The notes beneath the pieces were generated by a model. That model did no database searches. It worked only from the letters and a program-made list of their open reading frames with translations, and was not told the origin of the DNA. From positions 124,001 through 188,000 of the forward strand of contig PUQB01000353.1 of NCBI GenBank assembly GCA_003024785.1: a DNA stretch of 64,000 nucleotides. Reading direction: 5' to 3'. A program made the translations under genes and the position numbers. This document shows positions 1 through 11,093 of the stretch, in pieces; the first letter of the stretch is position 1; each line of letters begins with the position of its first letter. This DNA is from Selaginella tamariscina (Eukaryota; Streptophyta; Lycopodiopsida; Selaginellales; Selaginellaceae).

Positions 1-150
1 TCTCAAATAAATGGTGTAAAATGCAGGAAAACAATTAGAAAAATACCATTTCTGTTCGCTCTGCCAAGACTAAGGTTTACAAAGTAGATGTGGTATATTT
101 TATCCAAACGGTCATTATAAAGTTTCTAATTCTCATGATTAGTGTATTTA
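1..150 (-). pseudogene. Leader of an SK gene copy (cut by window edge)
   Basis: The reverse complement matches the leader of the SK copy at 59,800-59,945, including the stretch ending in the plant-like AAACC(C)TAG element and the following text that precedes SK exon 1. Exon 1 itself would lie to the left of base 1, outside the window. It is the block 0 counterpart of the second SK copy that follows the tRNA-Val position in the other units. Confidence 0.6.
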
Positions 151-478
151 AATGGCTTAGATAAACTAAGTGTTTTATCTTTTTTTGACATCTTCTGAAT
201 CAAAATTAATTAATTTTATGTATTTTTATTGTGCGGACAAATATGTTAATTAGACTTATTACAATTAACTAATTTTAGCTAGCAACTAGTACTGCACTTT
301 TTATGTATTTGTGTTGGAGATAATATTAACAGTAATATAAATATAAAATTCATAAGTTAAACAAATACTTTCTTGACTGGCAAATGTTATCAATTAATCT
401 TGCATTTTTATTAACAAATTTAATGTTATCAATTAATCTCATTTTTATTAACAAATTTAATATGCTTCTAAAGAGACA
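151..478. other. AT-rich spacer holding a paralogous empty site
   Basis: No gene is seen. The reverse complement matches both flanks of the retrotransposon in block II (20,041-20,089 and 24,925-25,000) with nothing between them; the target GATT lies at about 198-201. It likewise reads straight across the point where the MITE-like element of block II sits. It therefore preserves the pre-insertion sequence for both insertions. Confidence 0.75.
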
Positions 479-548
479 TAGCCTCAGCGAAAGTCGAACT
501 CGCGATCTTCTATGTAAGACAGACGTGATAACACTACTCTATAAGACT
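479..548 (-). pseudogene. tRNA-Val(UAC)-like relic, block 0
   Basis: The minus strand reads as a near full-length relative of the intact tRNA-Val at 58,930. The anticodon arm with TAC in the loop, the T arm GAGTTCGA and the 3' acceptor TGAGGCT with A are recognisable. The 5' acceptor strand has changed (AGTCTTA for GGTCTCA) and T-stem pairing is weakened. It lies just downstream of the SK copy on the same strand, its fixed place in every unit. Confidence 0.7.
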
Positions 549-965
549 ATTACTTTTATATACTTAATTAAAAGCTAATTTTTCAAACCAAGCATATCAA
601 AAGCGCTCCTATAATAATCTAGTATGAAATAAAACACACTACACATGTGTGTGTTCAGAACAAAAAGTCCTGATAGTTAACCCATTGTTAAGAAAAATAA
701 AACCTTGGCTTCATCGTTTGGCATTCGGAACCTTCGGCATGTATATATATGCATGTGTACACTGACATATATTCGCGGACAGTATCACGTTATCATATTA
801 TATGTGTACAAACGCATAGGACATAATATTTTAATTATATCCTAGTTTAATAATTTAATCAACATCAACTTAGAATCAGAACCTTTCTTTATAATCATTT
901 AAGTCGAGCTTTGTTTAAAGATGGTTTTAATCAATATGTATATGTACACACGTGCACACGCCGCA
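549..965. other. AT-rich spacer between tRNA relic and SK copy
   Basis: No gene is seen. The reverse complement matches the spacers at about 18,960-19,480, 37,330-37,880 and 46,800-47,340. Confidence 0.6.
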
Positions 966-2790
966 GGCGCACACACACGCCATAGTCACTGAATAAACAA
1001 GTGCAAGATCCTGTAGGTTTTCTCGTATTGAACAACAGCGTTTCTAGTGTGTGTACTTTGCTTCTTTCTTCCCCCAACTCCCGTTGCAACTCAAGCCCAT
1101 GACACTTAATCAGGTGCGTGTGCGTGTGGTATTTATATAAGTATACATATAATATATAACCACTCATATACAGATTACGTGATGACCCTTATACAATGTT
1201 TGGTTAAGAGTAAAGGTCTTTGGTATACATAGTTAACAATAAATATATCACTGAACTTCACATATAATTAAAATCTTAGTACATGTGTAATCATACGTGA
1301 ATGAGATTAGATAACAATAACTACTTGAGTATATATACTTCAAAAAATTTCTATTGTTATAATTGTAAGCTTTAATCTACTTACCCGCTCCAGTTTGTAT
1401 CTCATGTATTCCTCCCAATATGATAAACTGTTGTGGTCAACAGTACGGCATGCATTGACCTTCCGTAGACCACCTCCTGACTTTAAGTATGTTCTACTTC
1501 TTCCTTGTGTATGTAAACCGTATCAAAACTGTATACATTTACCCATTATACATATACAAGAATATTCCTTCTTACTAGTGAAATCAACAAGTACTCTGTG
1601 CGTATGAAAGAGAGAGAGAAAGGAAATCTGTATGTATATACCACATACCTTCTCCAAAGGAGTTAACAAGCTCCCAGTGCATAGTTATATGAAGATCGTT
1701 TAATTTGCTCTTGCCATCATAACCACCAAATACATACATTTTCGTACGTATAATAGCAGCTCCAAGTTTCCAACGGGCTGACGGTATATCCCCATAATGC
1801 CAAGCCATATACAGTACTGCGTGTCTAATAGCCCAGCTTTTGTACGGTATCCTCCAAATACCTACATTAGTTTACCGTCGCCTGGCCCTGGTAATATTCT
1901 CATCCGATGCTCTACTCTGGACCATACTCAAGAAAGCTTTATCTATTATATACATCATGTGTATGTCTGCATATATGTTACATAGAAATGATATACATAT
2001 GGCGTGTGTACCTCCATAAAGCTTTTACGATCTACTATATATGCATGTGTATGTGTACGTGGGTGTTACATAGGAGCCCATGTAGAATCCACGGCATACA
2101 TATAAACATGTATACATACACACACATATACATACATATATATATATTATATGTGTGTGTACCAGTGTGTATACATACCTGAATGAAAGGCACGAATGTG
2201 TAAAAGGGACTCTCGAGTTTACTTGCAAAGCACTGCAGTATGTTCCTTCCTATTCCGTGGTAAACCCAATCTATGCTCGGCTAGACAGAGAGAGATCACC
2301 TTCTTTTTCCTACAAAACGGAGCCTAGCACGAGAGCACTGCTTTCATACGCCTGGACAGCCATATACGCTGTGTGAGATGTATCGCAGAGCTTTATATAG
2401 TCCGCTCTTGTGCAAATAGACGCATGTATTCCTGCCCCTTATTCAATAAGCTCACTCTCTGACTACAAAACAAGTGTGTGTACGTGTGTGTAAGGTTTAC
2501 TGACAAGAACCTACATACATGCACTCGGCAAGGAAGCTAGGTGTTGATTACGTTGTTCAAGCTCCAGCGAAGCCCCATTTCTTTTGCTTTCCCAACGGAG
2601 ATTTTATTCCCTAGCAGAAATATGTTAATATTAAACAGAAGCATCAAAATGAATTAAATAGAATACACACTTTAAAACGTTAAGTAAGCAAATCTGTGTT
2701 TCAAATGCTTGTGGAAGTATTGATAAGTTTTGAGTCATATAATTTGTGTTCTGTCTCTCAAATGCTTCATGAATTGCATGTGATATGCTG
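966..2790 (-). pseudogene. Truncated SK (Sfi1-like/Kelch) pseudogene, block 0
   Basis: Read on the minus strand: coiled-coil-type exon remains (about 2,640-2,790 and 2,520-2,620), one Sfi1-type tryptophan exon (about 2,330-2,440) joined directly to the first Kelch exon (about 2,215-2,290), further Kelch exons (about 1,810-1,925 and 1,665-1,805, the latter with VFGGYDGKS), a divergent Kelch exon (about 1,380-1,520), then the C-terminal coiled-coil exon starting GLELQRELGEER (about 1,000-1,110). Exons 5-11 of the complete gene are absent through the internal deletion shared with blocks I-III, and exon 1 is missing. Small length changes break the frame in several exons. A functional product is very unlikely. 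Confidence 0.75.
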
Positions 2791-4366
2791 TATGAAAATC
2801 AGAATGATAAAGCTTTTAACAATTAAAAAATAAATGCAGAATGGAAGAACTAAGTTTATAAAGTGGATGTGATATATTCTATCCCAACGGTTACGCACCT
2901 TCGTATAGTTTCATATATACGTTTTTAAATGGCTTGGATCAATTCATTTTGTATATTATCTCACGCTTGTATCAAATCTTTTATATACTGATACAAGGAA
3001 GACACTTATGTATGCGTGTAAATTATAGAAAACAGAATATAGGTTGCATAGTATTAATGTATTAATAATTATTAAGACCTATGCTTTTTATAATGTTTTG
3101 TTTGATGCGTATAATCGTTGATTTGTAATCACGTTTGGTTTAAAAACCTAACTTTAAAATAAGTAACATCTCATGGTTATCACGTCTCTTTTATTCACTA
3201 AAGAACGCGAGTTCAAATGTAGGTATTATTAATATATGGTCCTGTGTGGGAGCGCAACTCAATATGTAGAAGTTAATTTAACAGGCTGTTACATAAATTT
3301 AGAAATCTTAGAAAATGCTTTACTGTATACAGTATATAATTCAAGTCAATAGATGTGTGTCTGCATGCATTATTGTAGAAACTGTACACTCTATGTAATA
3401 CAAGTGTTGAAAACATCTTGATAAGGATGTTCCTGTCAAGCCGTGTAGAATTATCTATCATTAAATAATAGTGCACAAGAATGGAGTTTTGTATAGTCAA
3501 AAGTTCTGCAAATTAGACAAATTTATCCTGTCTTATTGTACACCAAAGGTTTCTTCGATCACTCTGCTGTCCTCACTTTTGAATCACGTCTCTTATTTGT
3601 ATGCTTGAAGAAACTTACGGAAAAGATAGTTAACACACACACACACGTGTGGTTATATATAACATATAATGAGAGTGGAATACCCTATGTAGATAAATGG
3701 TTAATGAAAAAATTCACTTGGAATGTACTATAATGATGATATTTATGTAATTGAAAAAATTTAAAATTGTACTATATTGAATAGTCAAATATTTTTATTA
3801 CAAGAATATACACATGTATCAAAACTTGTGTTTATATTTGCTGAAGGAACTTATTCCTCAGAACAAAGATTTAAAACATTTTAAATTGCAATTTTTTAAA
3901 TCCATTGTAAATATGACCATTAAGCTATTAATTTATTGTAATTGTTAATAATAATATATTAAATTAGTTTGTTACTTTTTTTAAATAACTAATTTTTAGT
4001 TTTATGGAAAGTATTCAGCGTTGGAGATAATATTAACCGTAATATAAAAGTTTAACATAAAACAAATAGTTTTTTGACTGGCATATGTTATTATTTAATC
4101 ATACATTTTTAATAACAAATTTGCTGCGTAGAAGAGGTGGTTAGAAAGAGAGAGAGAGAGTGTGTGTAGTTTAATTAAAACTCAATTTAACACCCACTTT
4201 TTATATATTTTGATGAACCCTAGTGTTGGAGATAATATTAACCGTAATATAAAAGTTTAACATGAAACAAATGGCATATGTTAACACATTTTTAATAACA
4301 AATTTGCTGCGTAGAAGAGGTGGTTAAAGAGAGAAAGAGAGAGTGTGGTAGTTTAATTAAAACTCA
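2791..4366. other. Spacer between SK and LRR copies, block 0 (inverted)
   Basis: AT-rich, no coding region supported. It matches in inverse the spacers at 16,306-17,385, 34,042-35,270, 43,478-44,825 and 53,296-54,665. It includes a tRNA-like relic (3,170-3,219) and a doubled segment (about 4,020-4,160 and 4,222-4,340), each with an AG-rich run, which is a local tandem duplication of the LRR 3' flank. Confidence 0.6.
3170..3219 (+). pseudogene. Second, opposite-facing tRNA-Val relic, block 0
   Basis: It contains GGTTATCACGTCT followed by CGCGAGTTC, i.e. D-arm and T-arm pieces of the tRNA-Val family with the middle eroded. It lies between the LRR and SK copies and faces opposite to the main tRNA relic of the unit. 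The same relic is at 44,430-44,476 and 54,295-54,334 in the forward blocks (there on the minus strand). Confidence 0.5.
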
Positions 4367-4368
4367 AT

Positions 4369-6469
4369 TTAATACCCTTTTCTACATGAAATATGTTTTC
4401 GTAATACTGAAGATCTTTGGTGCCTAAAACCTGATGCGAGAGAGTGCAAAGTACGTCCAAGGGAACTGACGAAGAATGCACATAAGAAAGTAACTACAAA
4501 TATCACCACGGAATCCACCTGTATAAGTTGCTCCTTAGAAACCTGAACATCCAGAGAAGGATCTTGAGTTGGCAAACTACATTCGCCAAGTGGAGCTCCG
4601 CACAACTGATTACCGATGAAAGACATTCGGAAATGTCAGAAACTGTGGACTGCGGAATCCTGCCTTCGAGACGGTTGTACGACACGTCTAGAGATGAGAG
4701 GAAAGAAAGATCCGCAAGAGAGGTCGGGATGTGACCTGTAAGCTCGTTCATTGATAGATTGAGCTTGAGGAGTTGCGTAGCGTGTCCGAGGTTGTCTGGA
4801 ATTGAACCACTGAGGAGGTTACCACTCAAGTCCAACACTTGTAACTTATGCATATTCCCAACTTCAGCTGGAATACTCCCAGTTAACTCGTTATGTGAGA
4901 GGTTAAGAGCTTATGGCTATCTATGTGTGTCAAGCTGATTAGAGCAGTCTCCGTGCTCTTTTTGTATAATAACACATCTTGGAAAAGATAAGAAATGCTG
5001 GGTGGTATCTGTCCAGTGAAGCTATTGTATGAGAAATCTACCGCCCGAAGCTGTTGTTCAACCACCAGGGAATATCCCCAGAGAATCGGTTCTTGGATAA
5101 GAACAAAACCTGAAGAGATTGAAGCTCTCCAAGTGCCATAGGAATTCTCCGGACAGCAGATTATAGCCAGCCTGAAACAACAATAACGACTTCAAGTTCT
5201 TGTATGTTACTGGGATGTTACCACTAAGTTTGTTGTTTGAAATTGATAACAACAGCAAGTTGTGTATGTCTCCGAGGCTCTCCGGCAGTCTGCCTGTTAA
5301 ATTGTTCTTTCCTAAAACCAAGACTTCAAGTTGAGAGCAATTGGACAACTCTGGAGGGATTTCCCCAGAAATCAAGTTGTCATTCAAAAACAAGTGACGA
5401 AGACGATTAGTTTGGAAAGATCAACAGGAATAGGACCACTTAGCATGTTGCATTGACCCAAAGTGCTTCGAGCAGCGAGCAGTTACTTATCTCAGGAGGT
5501 AGATTGCCAGTGAATCCATTGTACTTAGACATAGTGTCTCCAACCTCTGCAGGCCTCCTAAGCTGCTAGGGAGAGTCCCTTCAAATTGTTTCCTTGTAAA
5601 TACAATACTTCTAACTTAAGGAAACTCCCAGCTTCAAATACAAGTTGGCCCGACAGCATGTTGTAACCAACACGAGAATGTAGAGCTCTGGAAGTCTTCC
5701 AAGGCTTGAAGGTATTCCTCCATTCAAGTTGTTAAATGCGAGGTCAACATAAGAAAGACCATAACAATTCCGAGTGTTGGTATTCCCCCAACAAAGTGAT
5801 TATCCGACAAGATGAGGTGTGTTAAATTCCTCATTTGTCGGAAGACTTTATTGGGCATGACCCCTCCAAGCTCGTTATGCGAAGCTTAATGAATTCAATA
5901 CTCTTCAACTGCGATAAGTTCGAAATGGAGCCATTGAATCTGTTGTAACTGAGGTCCAACACTTGAAGCTCGACATTGTCACCGAAAGACACATCCCCAG
6001 TGAAGTTGTTCAAGGACAAGTTGAGAACGCGCAGAGAGTCGAACTTAGGAATCCATTCAAAGAGTTATTACTGAGATCCAAAACCACCAGGTTGTTGGGA
6101 GATTCTGGGGAATCTCGTGCAATAAGTTGGAGCTCAGATTCAATTCTTTGATGTTGCAATGGAAGATTTTGATATCTGTGATAGCATTCTGTGAAAGATT
6201 GAGACTAGTCAAGGAAGGAAGTCCATCCCACACGGAGTTGAGAGTTCCTTTGAGACTGTGATTGAGCAAGGTTATGCTCTCCACTTGACCGTGTGAGTTC
6301 CATTTTATACCTTGCCAATTGTTGGGATGAACTGTGTGTTCCAGAATGAGATGTTCAACCCGTTTCTCAAGAGTTTCAAAGCTTCAATTTCATTGTCAAT
6401 CGGTGGACATGGTGAATGAGATAATGAGAAATTTACAAGCAGAAGATTGAAAATCACTAGAATGAGCAT
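4369..6469 (-). pseudogene. LRR receptor-like protein pseudogene, block 0
   Basis: Intronless, minus strand, start ATG at 6,467-6,469 in the context shared with the other copies. It encodes in pieces: signal peptide, N-terminal cap (CPPID motif), about 22 plant-type LRRs, a C-terminal cap ending NQLCGAPLGEC, one membrane span and a short tail with no kinase. At least six reading-frame breaks separate the open pieces (for example about 6,057-6,284, 5,831-6,019, 5,058-5,393, 4,503-4,853). The family fits LRR receptor-like proteins, which bind extracellular ligands through the LRR arc and signal with partner kinases. In its present form it is a pseudogene, unless the small indels are sequence errors. 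Confidence 0.85.
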
Positions 6470-7021
6470 ATTGCTGATGAATCAGAAGAACAGGGACGTT
6501 CAATTACCAGATCAATGTATTATAAAGAGTCAGTATAACAAAATGTGTATTAATTAATTTGCCCAAATATTAATTTTGTTAAAATATAATGTATTTAATT
6601 AATTTTAATTGAATAATTTAATTAGAAATTATTATCAATGAGATAGATTGCTGAATTATTAATTAAACAGATCGTATTTCAAAGGTTAAGGGGGTTAACT
6701 AGATCAATTCAAATTTTAAAGTTCAAAAGGCATATTTTAAAATTCAAAAAAGAAAAGAACCATCCTTTATCTAGGGATAAGACTACTTAAAATATGTGAG
6801 TCTATAAATATAATGTAAATATAATAATAAAATCTAATGGCAATATATATTTGGAGAGAGACAAAATACATAGAGACAAAAAACTTTCGTATCCTTGTAT
6901 TCAATCTTATAAAAAAAATATATTTCTTATTTATGTTTAGATTATTTTATAAATTAACAATAGGTTATATTAATTATAAGATTAGTTGTACCATAAATAT
7001 CTTTAGTAACTTCTAAATATA
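6470..7021. other. LRR upstream region, block 0 (shortened)
   Basis: No gene is seen. The reverse complement matches the last 500 bp or so before the LRR start in the other blocks. The more distal 1.5 kb is missing, so the region joins directly to RELCH sequence near 7,022. Confidence 0.65.
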
Positions 7022-7912
7022 CCAAAATCACGCATCAGGTTCTGTATTGTTGACAGCAATAGTTCACGTACACTTACTGCTGATAAATCTGTCATTACAC
7101 CATGAGTTAATATTGCGAAGGGGGGAGAGATAGAATATATGTATGGCATACATACATACGGAAGCCCGTATACGTATATGTTGAAGCAACAGCTGCATAG
7201 TTACCTGTGCCATCTAAAGAACGGATAGCTTCACAGATAACATCCGCTTTCTCTCATTGACGCTTTGGATTCGTTCCCATGGAATCTGCAGTTAAAACCA
7301 ACAACTTCTGGAGCAAATGTGGAGCAGCATTCCTTGTCAAGGCAACAGAAAAGAATTCATTATGGGTGTGTAGACAACGTACATTTACATATTCACAGAT
7401 ACAATGTATCTATATGTCAGAAGCCGACTACGAGTACAAAATATGACGTGCACCTGTGTGTACATAATATAGAAAATAAGGATATAGCAGGTGGAGCCAA
7501 TGGGACTGCAGAAGCCAATGTGCGAACAACCCCTATAACTGCTTCATTGGAGCCGTCGTCTAGGAAACCATCCATTTGTGCATGAATCTTATCAGTAACC
7601 TACAACACAGTAATCATACGATTAATATTAATCAAGAAAGTCCATATAGATAACAAAATGTGTGTGTGTGTGTGTGTGAGAGAGAGATTCTGCTCCCGCT
7701 GTGCTTTATCAAGGTACAATGTACCCAGACATAAAAACCACACACATACACATGAAAGCCTGTGTGTATGTATGTGTGTGTGTACACACACATGAAAAGC
7801 GCACCATGTGTTGAGCAACAACGCCGAACGCAGGTATGCTTGTGTATTTAACTTCGAGATTTGTGTCTGATGCCAAAGTAACAAGTACAGGAAGAAGCAA
7901 TTGCTGTGTTAC
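7022..7912 (-). pseudogene. RELCH-like 3' fragment, inverted arm
   Basis: Reads on the minus strand as four RELCH exons matching plus-strand exons of block I: the exon with DTNLEVKYTS and FGVVAQH (about 7,796-7,912), the exon with DDGSNEAVIGVVR-like coding (about 7,490-7,600), the exon with ADSMGTNPKRR-like coding (about 7,205-7,335), and the start of the penultimate exon (about 7,029-7,088). TG/CA runs occupy the introns. The last exon is lost where the fragment joins the LRR upstream region. Together with 10,786-11,770 it forms a large inverted repeat. Confidence 0.8.
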
Positions 7913-7914
7913 AA

Positions 7915-7958
7915 GTTGAGGCTTGTCTCCAGCCTCCTCCTCCACATCAAGCCTCAAC
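7915..7958. repeat. 11-bp perfect inverted repeat at the inversion point
   Basis: GTTGAGGCTTG (7,915-7,925) and CAAGCCTCAAC (7,948-7,958) flank a 22-base pyrimidine-rich loop. The left arm overlaps the first bases of the minus-strand RELCH exon. To the left all homology is to the minus-strand unit; from about 8,050 on it is to the plus-strand unit. The same 11-mer recurs once at 31,052-31,062, inside a stretch found only in block II. Confidence 0.75.
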
Positions 7959-8631
7959 GTGGTATACAACATGGTATTTATATATAAACTTAATCTCGAG
8001 TATGCAGTTTATGTATATATATTTTCAAAGGGTTAATTATTTATTTCAGGCCTATATATCTCTTTCAAAATCCATTGGTGAGTTACGAACTGAAACAGAG
8101 TTGCTTCCTCAATGTTGGGAACAGGTACCACTGCTTTTGTAAACGATTTGTAGTCTACAAAACCGCTGTGTTATGTGTATTTGTATACGTGTTCATTTTT
8201 GACATTTATACACGCATACTTTTATCTATACATTGTATACAGTACATATATATCATGCGTATTTATATTATACATATCTGGATACATATAACATTTTTAA
8301 TTATATGTATAGGAAGCTTTATCATTCATAAATGTATCGTGTGCGCGTGTGTGTGTGTGTGTGTGTAATATTTTCTATTTCTTCAATAGATAAACCATAA
8401 CTATGAAGAGAGGCGTTGCACAGTCTGGCTAAGTTTGTACGATCGGATATGCGTTTTTTAATATTGGAGCAGCTTATTGAGGATCCCATGGCTGTTGTGA
8501 GAGAATCAGCTTCATACAACTTGGCACAGTTGCTTCCTCTCTTCCCAAACACTGAAAAATATAACAAGGTCGTCTTGAAGTAAGCGTTATATACATGTTA
8601 TATAGCTTAACCGTAAGTACTGTGTATATGT

Positions 8632-8673
8632 GTCTGTCTGTCTGTCTGTCTATGTGTGTGTGTGTGTGTGTGT
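8632..8673. repeat. Intronic (TCTG)n(TG)n microsatellite
   Basis: A TCTG tetranucleotide run passes into TG repeats a few bases upstream of the AG acceptor of RELCH exon 3. It is one of many intron-filling dinucleotide runs here. Confidence 0.85.
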
Positions 8674-11030
8674 AATTGTTTTACAGGTTGAGAAGATGAT
8701 GTTTCATCTTCTCTCTGACGCTTCCGGTCAAGTGATTGAGACTACTCTTAAAGAGCTTATTCCTTGGGCAATACTTAACATGCGGTTAAGAAGGTTAAGA
8801 AGGTTACGCAGAAGTTGTTAAATAGAACTTCCCCAGGTTACAACCACGGTAATCCTTACAAAAGACTGTGCGTGCTTGTGTGATATAAGGCACCTATGTA
8901 ACGGGTTTTATATAGCGTGTTTTATGTATATGTGTTTGTGTAGTTTTCTGCATACAGGCAGTAATACACCGTGTTCAATGCTCGTTCATTTCTCTCTCTC
9001 TCTCTCAAACAGCCACGCCATACGAATTTATTTATTTCATTATGTGTGTGTGTGTGTGTCTATATATATATATATATATTTCTAGAGAGTATTATATAGA
9101 GTTCTGTTTTGTACCTTTTACTGTGTTATGTGTCGCACTATCGCAGAGAGAGAGATATAATATACAGCTTTGTGTATGTTAAAAGTTTATTGGTTTAATT
9201 CAAGCTTTCACCGCACAAACAACACAATACCTGCATGTATATAATGATTTTTAATAATTCAAAATTACATACAGTATATGGAACATCTACTATATAATTG
9301 ATTTTCTTTGCTTTCTTTCAGTGTTGTCCTCCAATGTGAGGAGTTGAGAATTCTTCATACTCACAGCTGCGTTCTCTAGGTGAAAGGGAAAGGTGGAATA
9401 TTGAAGTATTACTACGCATGTTAACACAGTTACTTCCAGATTTATCACGTGCATGTATCGATAGTTATCCGTTCGAGGTAAGCCTTGTTCGCCATGCCTT
9501 AACGGAACATATTGTAAAGTTTTCTAATGTATTTTAAGAACATTATACCATATATAATGTAATATAACAAATCGTTAGATGTCTGAAGTAGAGCATATCA
9601 ATAACGGTGCTCTCCTGCTTTCTGAGGATCATCTTAAGCAATACGTAACGTAAGTGATTACTTTGTGTGTGTGTTCTTTATGTGTGTAATTTACAGAACA
9701 GAAACTAAGTGGGATTATTTCGACTGGCTAGCAATGGATCTTTTTCCTTGTTTATTAAAGCTACTTTGCATGCTGCCTCCAAAAGAAGAAGTGTTACGAA
9801 GGACTATCCGTCAGGTTTCTTTTTGGTTTACTGTATTGCATTAATAATAACATTAGTGCATTGTATTCAGTATATATTCGATCGGATATACAAAAATATA
9901 ATGTTTGTCTGTTACATGGGTTACTCACATGTTTTTGTATTTTTTTTACAGTTCCTTATAGGAGTTCGTCAGTGCTTTGGTGAACATTACCACGTGATGG
10001 TTGTCAAGCCCATATTTCTTAGCGCACTTGGTGATGATTCTCAATTATCCAGTCTTGGGTCCTATCTCAACTAGAATTTCGAGTAAGTGTAGAAATCTAA
10101 ATTATAGTAGCCCTTAAGACATTTCTACATTAATACGTTATTTAGTACATTATGTGCGTGTGATGTGTGTATTATGGTTTACACGTGCGCGCACATAACA
10201 ATATTATATTAAACACCCTATATATATAACTATATAATAAATAAAAATTATATATCTTCGCAAGTCTCAAGCCACTGCTCAATATTTGGCTTTTAAGTGC
10301 ATTTTACCCCTGTTCTTAGGGGGGTGCTTACTGACACAACTACATTATCAACCTTTCTAAAGAACTTAATCCTAGATTCATCACTTAAACATGGCTTATG
10401 GAGCGGAGCTTATAGAATCCATCAGATTCCTCTGGTATATGAAAGTTTATTGTGTGTTACAGTGTATCTAATAACTTTAAGTATTTATTAACTTATGTAG
10501 CTTGATTATATTTAATTGTGCAAATTACAGCTCATTTGTGCAACACCATGAAGTCATCACAAGTGTTTTCTGGGAGCTCGTTCTCAATACGAACACCAGT
10601 GTTAAAGTACATACTGCCCTTCTTCTCAAAGAACTGGTAAGATGTTGTGTGCGTGTGTCTGTGTACATTCACATTCATAATTGACGTATGTTATATTTTA
10701 ATGTATACGATTGGATACAGCCTATAATTGAGTAGTTATATGCTACACATAGCTGCGTTTATATGTATAATGGTTGTTGTATCAGGTTCCTTACGCCATG
10801 TTCAACTTGTAACACAGCAATTGCTTCCTGCACTTGTTACTTTGGCATCAGACACAAATCTCGAAGTTAAATACACAAGCATACCTGCGTTCGGCGTTGT
10901 TGCTCAACATTTTACCGATGACATGGTGCGCTTTTCATATATATGTGTGTGTACACACACGCTTTAATGTGTATGTGTGTGGTTTTTATGTCTGGTACAT
11001 TGTGCCTTGATAAAGCAACAGCGGGAGCAG

Positions 11031-11032
<2 letters not shown>

Positions 11033-11092
<60 letters not shown>

Positions 11093-11093
11093 A
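11033..11093. repeat. Compound (CT)n(CA)n microsatellite in a RELCH intron
   Basis: About 18 CT units are followed by about 12 CA units in the intron after the DTNLEVKYTS exon. The block II counterpart (28,867-28,893) is much shorter, so the tract length changed after duplication. Confidence 0.9.

Larger units (their letters stand above)
1..7980 (-). repeat. Block 0: inverted copy of the duplicated unit
   Basis: Read on the minus strand from right to left this block gives RELCH 3' exons, the LRR gene, a truncated SK (Sfi1-like/Kelch) gene, a tRNA-Val relic and the leader of a second SK copy. This is the order seen on the plus strand from about 8 kb onward. It therefore stands head to head with block I. 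About 2 kb that normally separates RELCH from the LRR gene is missing here, the join lying near 7,022. Confidence 0.85.

Noticed and set aside
384-578. Small 64-codon frame near the left edge
   Set aside because: It overlaps the tRNA relic and the 45-bp spacer repeats, is AT-rich, and is not conserved.
8630-8821. Separate small protein ending in an LRRLRR arginine tail
   Set aside because: It is RELCH exon 3 read past a duplicated GGTTAAGAA tract that shifts the frame, preceded by intron microsatellite.
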